From: Reichenbachiella carrageenanivorans | GTDB taxonomy: Bacteria > Bacteroidota > Bacteroidia > Cytophagales > Cyclobacteriaceae | Assembly: GCF_025639805.1 (NCBI RefSeq) | Contig: NZ_CP106735.1 | Location: 4,559,501-4,623,500, forward strand | DNA length: 64,000 nucleotides | Direction: 5' to 3' | Made by a program: the position numbers and the translations under genes | Notes under the pieces: generated by a model | What the model saw: the letters and a program-made list of their open reading frames with translations, nothing else | The model's database searches: none | What the model was told of the DNA's origin: nothing | In this document: in pieces, positions 9,711-17,710 of the stretch | Position numbering within the stretch: position 1 is the first letter of the stretch | Layout: the number at the start of each line of letters is the position of its first letter

Positions 9711-12700
9711 TTAATGGAATATAGATTCAACCTCTTCCTCAATTTCCGCTTCATTGATGATGGTTAATATTCCATCTACCATTTCAATGTTTTTAGAGAC
9801 TGCATCATAGAGTTCTCCTTTTTCAATAGTAAGTAACAAACACTCCGTATCAGTGACCAATGAATATGTACACACATCAGATGACAACAAGAGTTTATGG
9901 CCTACTATGTTTCTTTCTTCTAATTTTTTAACATCCCCATTTTCGAATGTCATGGTCAGCTGACCGCTGATGACGATATATATTGGTGCATCTCCCGAAT
10001 CCCCTTGCTCCATGATCGTCACGTTTGGTTCAACCATGATTTCATCAAACCTCTTCGCAAGATCAAGCAAGATCACTCCTGGTATATCCATGAAAGATGG
10101 GATTTGTTTCAACAAAACAGCTCTTTCTATAACCAACAGTTTCTGGTGGTATTTTTCGTCTTTATTCTTGAAAACTGCTGGTACAATAGCCTTGTCTAGC
10201 TTTTTCTTAGTTGTACTCTTTAGCCTTTTGGTGTGATACTGATATTGATCTGAATCAAGTTTGTACAACACGGCAGCTGCGGTCTGAACCATTGTCTCGT
10301 CTGGGTTGAACAAATTAGCAATCAAGTCATTTGTCACTTTTTGACCTCTTATCAATGTCAGCTTATACATCGCCAAACATTTCGTCCATTTATTGATGTT
10401 GTTGTAATCTCTATTTACAATCTGCAGTAAAAGATCTGAATAGTCTTCAAAACTCTCTGGAGGATAAAAATCATGCAGTTTATCCAACTTAGCCTTTGGC
10501 TCATCATCATCTAATACTGCCGTTAGTTTCGGTCTTAGAATCTCATCCACAAAAATTCCAAGCATTTCTATACCAAAAGACACACTATCTGTAGTCCCTA
10601 CTTCAATGTTGTCTCGAACGAGTTTGATACTTTGAGCGTCATATATCATCGACATGAGCATAAACAAATGCTCGTGATTTTTCTTATTCTCTTCCTCGAA
10701 GGCTTGCACGATCAAACGGTCAAAAAAGTCATCTCTAGGTATTTCTAACAGCGCTTTTATATTCCAAGTCAAATCACTAATCGTACTTTCAATAGCCAGT
10801 TTGATTCTAGCTGCATGAAAATCCTTTGCTTCAAACCCGATATAACTCAAAGAAAGTAATAGTTCTGAGATGATGTTTTTGTCAGGGAAATCGATTTTTT
10901 TCCAAAGCATCTCAGTGGCTTGTCGCCCTCCCACTTTACCAAAAATCTGCATGATACGGATCATTGTGTCCACCTCTTGTCCCGTCTTATAAAAAGCAGA
11001 ATCAATAGCATGAAACATGGTTTCTCCAGACGAAATCAAGGCTGAGTCTGCCGTATTACTATAAGTAGGCAAGTGTAAGTTTTCGATTAGAATAGACCAA
11101 AATTCAGGTCGTTTCAATTTACCTGCACTCACCATGGCAGCTTGTCTTACCTGTGGGTTAATGTCGCGAAGCAGCTCCACCAAAAAAGGAACAAACTTAT
11201 CATCTTCTAATTTTGCTAAAACGCGAGCAGCATAGACTCTATCCTCAGTATCTGTAGAACGAACCAGTTTCTTGATCCCTACTTCTGTGAGTTCATAATC
11301 CACCATTTCTTTCAAAGCCTTAATGGTCTCTATTCCAATGCGTTTTACATCATCATCTTCTTCTTTCCTTATTTCTCTGGCAAGAATTTCTAAGGTATTG
11401 AAGCTCTTTAAATACCCCAATCTTTGATAGGCATAAATTCTGATATGCTTGTGCTCTGATCGTATAAAATCCAACAAGGAAAAATCGAGCATGATAGGCT
11501 CCATTCGTTCCAATAGTTTCAAAGCATTTAGCACCAATACTGGATTTCTTTTTCTCAGTTCATTTTTGATCACATTCACTGTATTGTGATCGTTTCTGGT
11601 GCCAGACCCCTTCAGTTTGTTTTTCTGATCTTCTAGTGTTTTTTTGAGCTGAATCTTATATTCATTAAATAATTTACCTGCGTAAAACATAATCAACGCT
11701 GCCAATACCACTATAAAATAGGCATAGTGAATCAGCTTAAAAAAGGTCAATGTACCTAATGCAATCTGCAAGGCTCCTGCTACCAATACGGCTATTTCGT
11801 TTACTACACCTTCGATTCTAGATTGAATATCAAAACGTATTTTAACATCGAATGGAAGGAAAAATAGTTTAAAAGCAGGATTTTCAAGAGCGTCTTTCAA
11901 CGAAGAGGTAAATACCTTACCTACAACAAGAAAAATAAAGAAGAATAAGAAATCATCCGTCTTAATGTCATACACAAATAAATGCCCCGAAAAAATCGCA
12001 CCCAAAGTAAATAGAGCCAACACCAATGGCATGACCATAAGAGATACTCTCAAGCCATACTTACCAATAATGATATCATTAATGAAACTCTGAATAAAGA
12101 AACTAAGTACCATCACCGTACCGTTCGTAAACGACAAGAAAGTTCTTAGCTCTTTCTCATCTGGATACATAATCTCAGTCGCTGATAGATAAACGAAGTT
12201 GGCAAATACAGCAGAGGCCATCGAAAACACCATAAATACGCAAAGCATTCTCAAATACTTATCCTTGAACAAGTCTAAGTAAGTGATTTTCCGAACCCTA
12301 GCATCTGAGGGTCTTATTTTAGTAGCAGAGTCGAGGTTGAAATTTTTTACGATGATAAGTGCAAACACCATGATACCAAAAGCTGCTATCGTAGATAACA
12401 GTAGTAAATCATGTGTTTCATTGATAATATTGATAGCTGACAGCAGTGGAATGGAGAAAAAAGCAATCATCGTAGCCACTAGCTGCCCTGTATCGATTCC
12501 TCCAATAATTCTTTTGGCTTGCTTCAAATCCCATATCCGACCAAATACTCCCCAAAAAGAAAGCACTGTAATTGAAATCACAGGTCCCATCATCACAAAT
12601 AAAATGAAGGGCAAATAATGAAACCCTAAATGCTCTGTTTGATAATCTGTATACCAAAACGCTCCTCGAATACCTGCAATGAATAAAAAGACAAGAAAGG

Positions 12701-12962
12701 TTATCGTTAGGAGTAAGGTGGAGAAATTAATTTTCTTTTGAAACTGAACATACGCACCCGCACTGATAATTCCCATTACCCCAGAAAGGAAAATAGCTCT
12801 AGCCAAGTAATGTTCTCCCACGGTAGATACAAACAAAGTCTCTGCTCCGACCGTATAAGTAGCAATAAGTACTCCCATGAAGAATCCCTGCCCTAATAGT
12901 AGGAGCATTGGCTTTTCTTCCCCAGGCTCGCCTCCAAGAAACGCTAGAAATGATTGTAGCAA
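9711..12962 (-). CDS. Npt/MFS-like transporter fused to HEAT repeats and a cyclic-nucleotide-binding domain
   Basis: The protein has 1083 residues. About 20-430 is a 12-helix membrane part that begins MLLLLGQGFFMGVLIATYTVG, as in Npt1/Npt2-like (ADP/ATP-translocase-type) MFS proteins fused to soluble domains in free-living bacteria. About 450-900 is helical with HEAT-like units (IRIYAYQRLGYL, VYAARVLAKLED, PQVRQAAMVSAGKL). About 940-1065 is a cyclic-nucleotide-binding (Crp-like) fold: VTIMEQGDSGDAPIYIVISG, then IVGHKLLLSSDV. The start is TTG at 12962. No in-frame ATG exists between it and an upstream TAA, and the next ATG (12908) would remove a segment of family-typical length. It is the first gene of the operon, 24 nt before the TIR-like gene. 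The transported substrate is unknown. Nucleotide exchange is the known activity in intracellular relatives and is not shown here. Confidence 0.85.
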   Translation of the reverse strand: MLQSFLAFLGGEPGEEKPMLLLLGQGFFMGVLIATYTVGAETLFVSTVGEHYLARAIFLSGVMGIISAGAYVQFQKKINFSTLLLTITFLVFLFIAGIRGAFWYTDYQTEHLGFHYLPFILFVMMGPVISITVLSFWGVFGRIWDLKQAKRIIGGIDTGQLVATMIAFFSIPLLSAINIINETHDLLLLSTIAAFGIMVFALIIVKNFNLDSATKIRPSDARVRKITYLDLFKDKYLRMLCVFMVFSMASAVFANFVYLSATEIMYPDEKELRTFLSFTNGTVMVLSFFIQSFINDIIIGKYGLRVSLMVMPLVLALFTLGAIFSGHLFVYDIKTDDFLFFFIFLVVGKVFTSSLKDALENPAFKLFFLPFDVKIRFDIQSRIEGVVNEIAVLVAGALQIALGTLTFFKLIHYAYFIVVLAALIMFYAGKLFNEYKIQLKKTLEDQKNKLKGSGTRNDHNTVNVIKNELRKRNPVLVLNALKLLERMEPIMLDFSLLDFIRSEHKHIRIYAYQRLGYLKSFNTLEILAREIRKEEDDDVKRIGIETIKALKEMVDYELTEVGIKKLVRSTDTEDRVYAARVLAKLEDDKFVPFLVELLRDINPQVRQAAMVSAGKLKRPEFWSILIENLHLPTYSNTADSALISSGETMFHAIDSAFYKTGQEVDTMIRIMQIFGKVGGRQATEMLWKKIDFPDKNIISELLLSLSYIGFEAKDFHAARIKLAIESTISDLTWNIKALLEIPRDDFFDRLIVQAFEEENKKNHEHLFMLMSMIYDAQSIKLVRDNIEVGTTDSVSFGIEMLGIFVDEILRPKLTAVLDDDEPKAKLDKLHDFYPPESFEDYSDLLLQIVNRDYNNINKWTKCLAMYKLTLIRGQKVTNDLIANLFNPDETMVQTAAAVLYKLDSDQYQYHTKRLKSTTKKKLDKAIVPAVFKNKDEKYHQKLLVIERAVLLKQIPSFMDIPGVILLDLAKRFDEIMVEPNVTIMEQGDSGDAPIYIVISGQLTMTFENGDVKKLEERNIVGHKLLLSSDVCTYSLVTDTECLLLTIEKGELYDAVSKNIEMVDGILTIINEAEIEEEVESIFH

Positions 12963-13216
12963 AGTTCCGAGTTCGTTTAAGTTTATTTAATTTTTTAAAT
13001 TAATTTGAATACTAGCTTAATCCAAAGAAAATTAGACTTTTCCAAGAATTGACTACTACCAAACTTTATTTTTTTAAGTTTTAACAAGGTACTCATTCGC
13101 CTCTGTAAAAACCCTTCCTTGATCCCGAGCTACTAATTAAAAATCAAACATAATTAAAATAAACCGTACTATGCAAGGAGTTTTAAGTGTATGCCGTAAA
13201 AGAAATCTCCTATTCA

Positions 13217-13234
13217 ATAGGTATTTTTACCTAT
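13217..13234. repeat. Inverted repeat upstream of pckA
   Basis: The arms ATAGGTA and TACCTAT pair perfectly over 7 bp around TTTT. The repeat sits about 105 nt upstream of the proposed pckA -33 box. It could be an operator or a hairpin in an unseen transcript. No U-tract follows directly on either strand. Confidence 0.4.
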
Positions 13235-13320
13235 CCTACGATACATTCAATTTTTCCCTTCTATTATCCTATTTTTAATTTGCATTTTCCGTCGGAAAGC
13301 TCTCTTGTTACTTTCATTTT

Positions 13321-13348
13321 TTTGGCATTTAGAAATCGCTTAATTTCG
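13321..13348 (+). promoter_or_regulatory. Bacteroidetes-type promoter of pckA
   Basis: TTTG at 13321-13324 and TAATTTCG at 13341-13348 are separated by 16 nt. This matches the Bacteroidetes consensus TTTG/TAnnTTTG with one mismatch. Transcription would start near 13354, giving a leader of about 28 nt before the pckA ATG. The assignment rests on motif and spacing only. Confidence 0.55.
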
Positions 13349-13381
13349 CATGTATATAGTTAACCCCAAAACTGATTAAAC

Positions 13382-15001
13382 ATGCATCAATACGGATTGA
13401 TACCTACGACCAATGGTATCGAAACTTCTGGCATTAAAAATGCCAAAAACGTTTATTGGAATCTTACCCCAGCAGAGCTCGTAGAAGAAGCCATCAAAAA
13501 CAGCGAAGGACGTATCACAGATACAGGTGCTTTGATGTGCGACACTGGCAAGTTCACTGGTAGGTCACCCAAAGATCGCTTCATTGTAAAAGACGCCAAA
13601 ACCGAAAATACGGTATGGTGGGGCAATGTAAACATCCCTTTCTCAGAAGAGCAATTTGACAAACTGCATCAAAAAATGCTCGCTTTTCTTGAAAACAAGG
13701 ATCTTTACATTAGAGACGCTTATGCGGGAGCTGATAAGACGTATAGACTCAACTTGAGGGTGATCAATACACTCGCTTGGCAAAACCTATTTTGCAACAA
13801 TATGTTCCTCAGGCCAGAGCAGTATAAGTTGAAAGAGTTTGACCCAAATTTCACTATTATCTGTGCGCCAGAATTTGAAGCTGATCCCGAAGTGGATGGC
13901 ACCAGACAAAGCAACTTTGCCATCATCAATCTGACCAAACGGGTCATCTTGATCGGCGGAACTGCCTACGCAGGAGAAATGAAAAAAGGCATATTCTCTG
14001 TATTGAACTACATTCTCCCTCAAGAAGAAGGTGTCCTATCGATGCATTGCTCTGCCAACATTGGTAAAAAAAATCACGATACAGCCATTTTCTTTGGGCT
14101 ATCTGGCACAGGCAAAACAACTTTATCGGCCGATCCAAACAGAGGCTTGATCGGTGACGACGAACATGGCTGGACAGCAGACAACGTATTCAACTTTGAA
14201 GGCGGATGTTATGCAAAGGTCATTGACCTAACCAGAGAAAAAGAACCAGAAATATACGACGCCATCAAATTTGGCGCTATCGTAGAAAACACAAGGTTTC
14301 AAGAAGGCACAACAACCGTAGACTATGCTAATGTATCGGTCACAGAAAACACAAGAACTGCCTACCCGATCAATCACATTTCTAATGCTGTGGTGCCTTC
14401 TATCGGAGGCACCCCAAAAAACATTTTCTTCCTTACATGTGATGCATTTGGGGTGATTCCTCCAATTTCTAAAATGACCAAGGGGCAGGCAATGTATCAT
14501 TTCATATCAGGTTACACCGCCAAAGTAGCTGGTACAGAAGCAGGAATTACAGAACCCCAGACTGTATTCAGTGCTTGTTTCGGCTCACCGTTTCTTCCTC
14601 TTCACCCGACTAAGTATGCGGAAATGCTAGGCGAAAAAATGGAAAAATCCGAAGTAAATGTATGGCTAATTAATACTGGATGGACTGGTGGACCTTATGG
14701 CGTAGGCTCTAGAATGAAACTAAAGTACACTCGTGCTATGATTACGGCCGCTCTCAATGGTACATTGGACAATGTAGGCTTTAGAACACATTCTATATTT
14801 GGCATACAAATTCCATTGACGTGTCCAGAAGTACCTTCTGAGGTATTGAGTCCAAGAGAAACTTGGAAAAATGATCAAGGGTATTACAAAAAAGCAAATG
14901 AACTAGCCAGACAGTTTGTAGAAAACTTCAAGAAGTATAGTGACTTTGCAAACGAGGAGATCATGGCTGGTCAGCCAATACCCAATCCGAAATATGATTG
15001 A
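13382..15001 (+). CDS. pckA: Phosphoenolpyruvate carboxykinase (ATP)
   Basis: This 539-residue protein is of normal length for the ATP-dependent enzyme, which converts oxaloacetate and ATP to phosphoenolpyruvate, ADP and CO2 at the start of gluconeogenesis in the cytoplasm. Visible motifs are the substrate-binding FTGRSPKDRF (Arg about 61), the metal-binding HCSANIGK (His about 222), the P-loop GLSGTGKTTLS (about 239-249), and the metal/nucleotide GDDEHGW around residue 256. The C-terminal part has the family blocks MTKGQAMYHFISGYTAKVAG and NTGWTGGPYG. It is a single-gene unit with its own promoter and a strong terminator immediately downstream. The start ATG follows the proposed transcription start by about 28 nt. 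Nothing is unusual in the sequence. Confidence 0.98.
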   Translation: MHQYGLIPTTNGIETSGIKNAKNVYWNLTPAELVEEAIKNSEGRITDTGALMCDTGKFTGRSPKDRFIVKDAKTENTVWWGNVNIPFSEEQFDKLHQKMLAFLENKDLYIRDAYAGADKTYRLNLRVINTLAWQNLFCNNMFLRPEQYKLKEFDPNFTIICAPEFEADPEVDGTRQSNFAIINLTKRVILIGGTAYAGEMKKGIFSVLNYILPQEEGVLSMHCSANIGKKNHDTAIFFGLSGTGKTTLSADPNRGLIGDDEHGWTADNVFNFEGGCYAKVIDLTREKEPEIYDAIKFGAIVENTRFQEGTTTVDYANVSVTENTRTAYPINHISNAVVPSIGGTPKNIFFLTCDAFGVIPPISKMTKGQAMYHFISGYTAKVAGTEAGITEPQTVFSACFGSPFLPLHPTKYAEMLGEKMEKSEVNVWLINTGWTGGPYGVGSRMKLKYTRAMITAALNGTLDNVGFRTHSIFGIQIPLTCPEVPSEVLSPRETWKNDQGYYKKANELARQFVENFKKYSDFANEEIMAGQPIPNPKYD

Positions 15002-15027
15002 CCCTGAAAGTAAAAATTAAGTATTCT

Positions 15028-15060
15028 AAGCCCTCCCACATTTTGGTTGGGCTTTTTTTT
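15028..15060 (+). terminator. Rho-independent terminator of pckA
   Basis: The arms AAGCCC (15028-15033) and GGGCTT (15049-15054) pair, with an inner CCA/TGG extension, and run straight into a T-tract ending at 15060. It lies 27 nt after the pckA stop. The nucleoside transporter gene ends on the other strand at 15071. Confidence 0.85.
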
Positions 15061-15070
15061 TGCACCCTTA

Positions 15071-16570
15071 TTAGATCAGCATGCCTACGATAGTCGCAGA
15101 CATCAATGACGCTAAAGTACCCCCCAACAATGCCCGTAAACCTAACTGAGACAGTAAAACTCTCTGAGTAGGTGCCAGTCCTCCTATGCCTCCTATTTGA
15201 ATTCCTATAGAAGCAAAATTGGCAAAACCACAAAGCATATAAGTGGACATAATAATAGAGCGAGAACTTGCAAATGCACCCTCACCCTTAAGTCTAGCGA
15301 GACTTTCGTATCCTACAAATTCACTAGCGATCAACTTCTCACCTAGTAGACTTCCTACGAGAGTCACATCTTCTGCTGCCACACCTATGAGCCACATGAC
15401 TGGCGCAAACGTATATCCCAATATAAATTCAAAACTCAATACCGTATAATGACCATGAGTAAAAGAGGCTATTACTTCATTAAGCCCTACTAGTGCACCT
15501 ATTTTACCCAAACCAAAATTAATCATGGCCAAAAAAGCAAAAAACACCAAAAGCATCGCTCCTATATTCAAGGCCAGTTTGAGTCCTTCGGTCGTGCCAT
15601 TAGACAAGGCATCGAGCAAATTGCTCCCTACATTCAAGTCTGTGACTTCTACTTTTTGCTCTATATCTTCTGTTTGTGGAATCAATACTTTGGAAATCAC
15701 TACCGCGCCTGGCGCAGCCATGATAGACGCAGCCAACAGATGTTTTGCAAAAATCAATCGCTGCACAGGATCGTCGCCTCCTAAAAAACCAATATAAGCT
15801 GCCAAAACTCCACCAGCTACAGTTGCCATTCCACCTGTCATCACAAGCAACATTTCAGACTTATTCATTTTGTCGAGATAGGCTTTGATCATCAAAGGCG
15901 CTTCCGTCTGCCCCAAAAATATATTGCCTGCTACGCTCAAACTCTCCGCCCCACTCAGCTTCATCGCTTTGGTCATCAGCCAAGCCAAGGCGTAAACGAC
16001 CTTCTGAATAATCCCTAAATAAAATAGTACACTGGTGATGGCCGAAAAGAAAATAACGGTAGGCAAAATCTGAAGCGCAAATATGAATCCATAGGTATCG
16101 ATGTCCATAAAGCCTCGGAAAAGAAATTCACTCCCTACTTTTGTAAAATCAAGGATTTTGGTAAAAATACGGCCTACCACTTCGAAAAGTGCTCGTACAA
16201 ATGGTACATGCAGGATAGACAAAGCAAGTGTCAGCTGAATAAAAAGACCTATACCTACCACTTTCCATGAGATGGCTTTTCGATCTGAACTGAACACCCA
16301 AGCTATAAAAACAAGCACCGCCATGCCCAGCAGTCCACGGGCAACTGTCCAGACGCTAGCAGATGAACCTTGATCTCCGTCGGATGAGAGCAAATTAGAC
16401 TTTGCGGCTTTTGAAGTAGTCTCTGCAGAACTTAACGCTGCGTCCGAAGCAGCACTTATCTCCACTGAATCTACGACTATTGAGACAGGTTCTGGAGTCG
16501 TTTCCGATTGCGCTTGTACACTTCCAAACAAGCAAAATAACAAACAAAGTAATCTAAGGGTTCTCTTCAT
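15071..16570 (-). CDS. Concentrative nucleoside transporter (NupC/CNT family) with a cleavable-looking N-terminus
   Basis: CNT-family permeases import nucleosides with H+ or Na+. From about residue 75 the sequence follows this family: a first hydrophobic block (ARGLLGMAVLVFIAWVF), then GNIFLGQTEAPLMIKAYL (the conserved G-Q-T-E-A-P motif), GGMATVAGGVLAAYIGFLGG and the last helices with ANFASIGIQIGGIGGLAP (N-F-x-S-I-x-I-Q). I start it at 16570 (MKRTLRLLCLLFCLFG...VQAQ), which gives 499 residues. The longer frame from 16600 begins inside a terminator hairpin of the preceding gene. The N-terminal about 60 residues are a signal-peptide-like segment plus a Ser/Ala/Thr-rich linker, an extension seen in some Bacteroidota homologues. 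The gene follows the FecR gene on the same strand but is separated from it by that hairpin. Confidence 0.9.
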   Translation of the reverse strand: MKRTLRLLCLLFCLFGSVQAQSETTPEPVSIVVDSVEISAASDAALSSAETTSKAAKSNLLSSDGDQGSSASVWTVARGLLGMAVLVFIAWVFSSDRKAISWKVVGIGLFIQLTLALSILHVPFVRALFEVVGRIFTKILDFTKVGSEFLFRGFMDIDTYGFIFALQILPTVIFFSAITSVLFYLGIIQKVVYALAWLMTKAMKLSGAESLSVAGNIFLGQTEAPLMIKAYLDKMNKSEMLLVMTGGMATVAGGVLAAYIGFLGGDDPVQRLIFAKHLLAASIMAAPGAVVISKVLIPQTEDIEQKVEVTDLNVGSNLLDALSNGTTEGLKLALNIGAMLLVFFAFLAMINFGLGKIGALVGLNEVIASFTHGHYTVLSFEFILGYTFAPVMWLIGVAAEDVTLVGSLLGEKLIASEFVGYESLARLKGEGAFASSRSIIMSTYMLCGFANFASIGIQIGGIGGLAPTQRVLLSQLGLRALLGGTLASLMSATIVGMLI

Positions 16571-16579
16571 CTTGGGCAC

Positions 16580-16610
16580 AAAAAAATTCCAGCCGAGCAT
16601 GACTGGAATT
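16580..16610 (-). terminator. Terminator hairpin downstream of the FecR gene
   Basis: Read on the minus strand, AATTCCAG (16603-16610) pairs with CTGGAATT (16585-16592) around a 10-nt loop and runs into a T-tract. It closes the sigma/FecR unit ending at 16649. The hairpin lies only about 10 nt before the chosen ATG of the nucleoside transporter, so it could also act as an attenuator for that gene. Confidence 0.75.
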
Positions 16611-16648
16611 GCAATATAATAATTTATAAGGCTTATTTAATATTAATT

Positions 16649-17635
16649 CTAATGAAGCACAATACACCCTTTGCCTGACAAATGATATTCGTTTTCAGCT
16701 ACTTTCGACAACTGCATATCAAATGTCCTACTCAAGATTTCCAATACTGCTTCAACTGGTTGCTGATCAAATTTTGCAGACATCAAACAATTGTAAATAT
16801 TTTCATCAGACACTGTGATTTTCACCTGATACACATCACTGATTGTGGTGATTACCGATTTTAAATTCACCTTTCTAAACTCCATCAATTTGGTTTTCCA
16901 TGCTAAATAATTAAGGTCCTCTAGGTTTGACTTTTCGAATACAGGAGCCTCTGCTCTCAATCTTCCTACTTCACCTGCGACCAACTCTACAGCATTCCGT
17001 TCCCCTCTTTCTCGCTTGCTCACAGCCACCCTTCCGGTCTTTACTACCACTTCAGTACTGGCATTAACACCTGCAGTATTCACTAAAAACGAAGTACCCA
17101 ACACTTCGATCTTAGACTGATCTGTCTCTACAATAAATGGCCTTGATTCATCTCTCTTAATATCAAAAAAAGCCTTACCCGAAAGGGTCACCTGTCTAGT
17201 CTTATCATCAAAAGCAGACGCGTAAGTCAAAGTAGCATGACTACTCAATGTTACGACCGAACCGTCTGGCAATGCTATAATTTCCAGGTTTTCTTTGGCT
17301 ACAACCGTTTCCTGATCAGGCTGCCCTCCTACCAAAGCGATAGCCCCAAAGGCTACTCCAATAGCAAACACTGCAATAGCTGCATATTTTAAATAGACCA
17401 AAAACGACTTGTGCTGAGCCCTATTTACAGTTTCCTCTTTGGCGTCGATTTTACTCATTACAGCACGCAGTGCTGATCCTGTATTTTCTTTTGGGACTTG
17501 TGCCAACTTCCAAGCTCGATGACACTCCAAAAACTCCGAAGCATTCTCATCACTTTCTCTCCTCCACGTTTCAATTTTTCGCACCTCTTCTGGTGAAAGG
17601 TTGCCAGAAAAATATTTCACTAACTGCTCTTCCAT
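16649..17635 (-). CDS. FecR-family anti-sigma factor
   Basis: The protein has 328 residues. The N-terminal cytoplasmic helix region (MEEQLVKYFSGNLSPEEVRKI, then WRRESDENASEFLECHRAW) is the sigma-binding part. One membrane helix lies at about 83-107 (YLKYAAIAVFAIGVAFGAIA). The periplasmic FecR domain at about 115-215 has IALPDGSVVTLSSHATLTY, GKAFFDIKRDESRPFIVET and EVLGTSFLVN. A DUF4974 domain ends the protein (KVNLKSVITTISDVYQVKI, then VEAVLEILSRTFDMQ). FecR proteins transmit a surface signal to an ECF sigma factor. Its partners are the two genes immediately upstream (STN-domain protein and ECF sigma factor). A terminator follows it. Confidence 0.93.
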   Translation of the reverse strand: MEEQLVKYFSGNLSPEEVRKIETWRRESDENASEFLECHRAWKLAQVPKENTGSALRAVMSKIDAKEETVNRAQHKSFLVYLKYAAIAVFAIGVAFGAIALVGGQPDQETVVAKENLEIIALPDGSVVTLSSHATLTYASAFDDKTRQVTLSGKAFFDIKRDESRPFIVETDQSKIEVLGTSFLVNTAGVNASTEVVVKTGRVAVSKRERGERNAVELVAGEVGRLRAEAPVFEKSNLEDLNYLAWKTKLMEFRKVNLKSVITTISDVYQVKITVSDENIYNCLMSAKFDQQPVEAVLEILSRTFDMQLSKVAENEYHLSGKGCIVLH

Positions 17636-17710
17636 ATTTACGGTTTATATCGCCTAGTTAACAAGTCATAAAAAAACAACCCTTATCGCAAGCATCAACA
17701 AATTTATACA

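Larger units (their letters stand above)
12963..13381. other. Divergent intergenic region between the STAND operon and pckA
   Basis: This AT-rich region of 419 nt separates two divergent transcription units and must hold both promoters. A pckA promoter is annotated separately. An inverted repeat ATAGGTA/TACCTAT with a 4-nt loop lies at 13217-13234 and could be an operator or an mRNA hairpin. A 35-codon ATG frame (13170-13277) crosses the repeat but has no protein-like features and is not called. I found no clear TAnnTTTG match for the minus-strand operon. Confidence 0.6.

Noticed and set aside
13170..13277. 35-codon ATG frame upstream of pckA
   Set aside because: It crosses an inverted repeat, is rich in Tyr/Phe/Leu without a coherent helix and has no supporting context.
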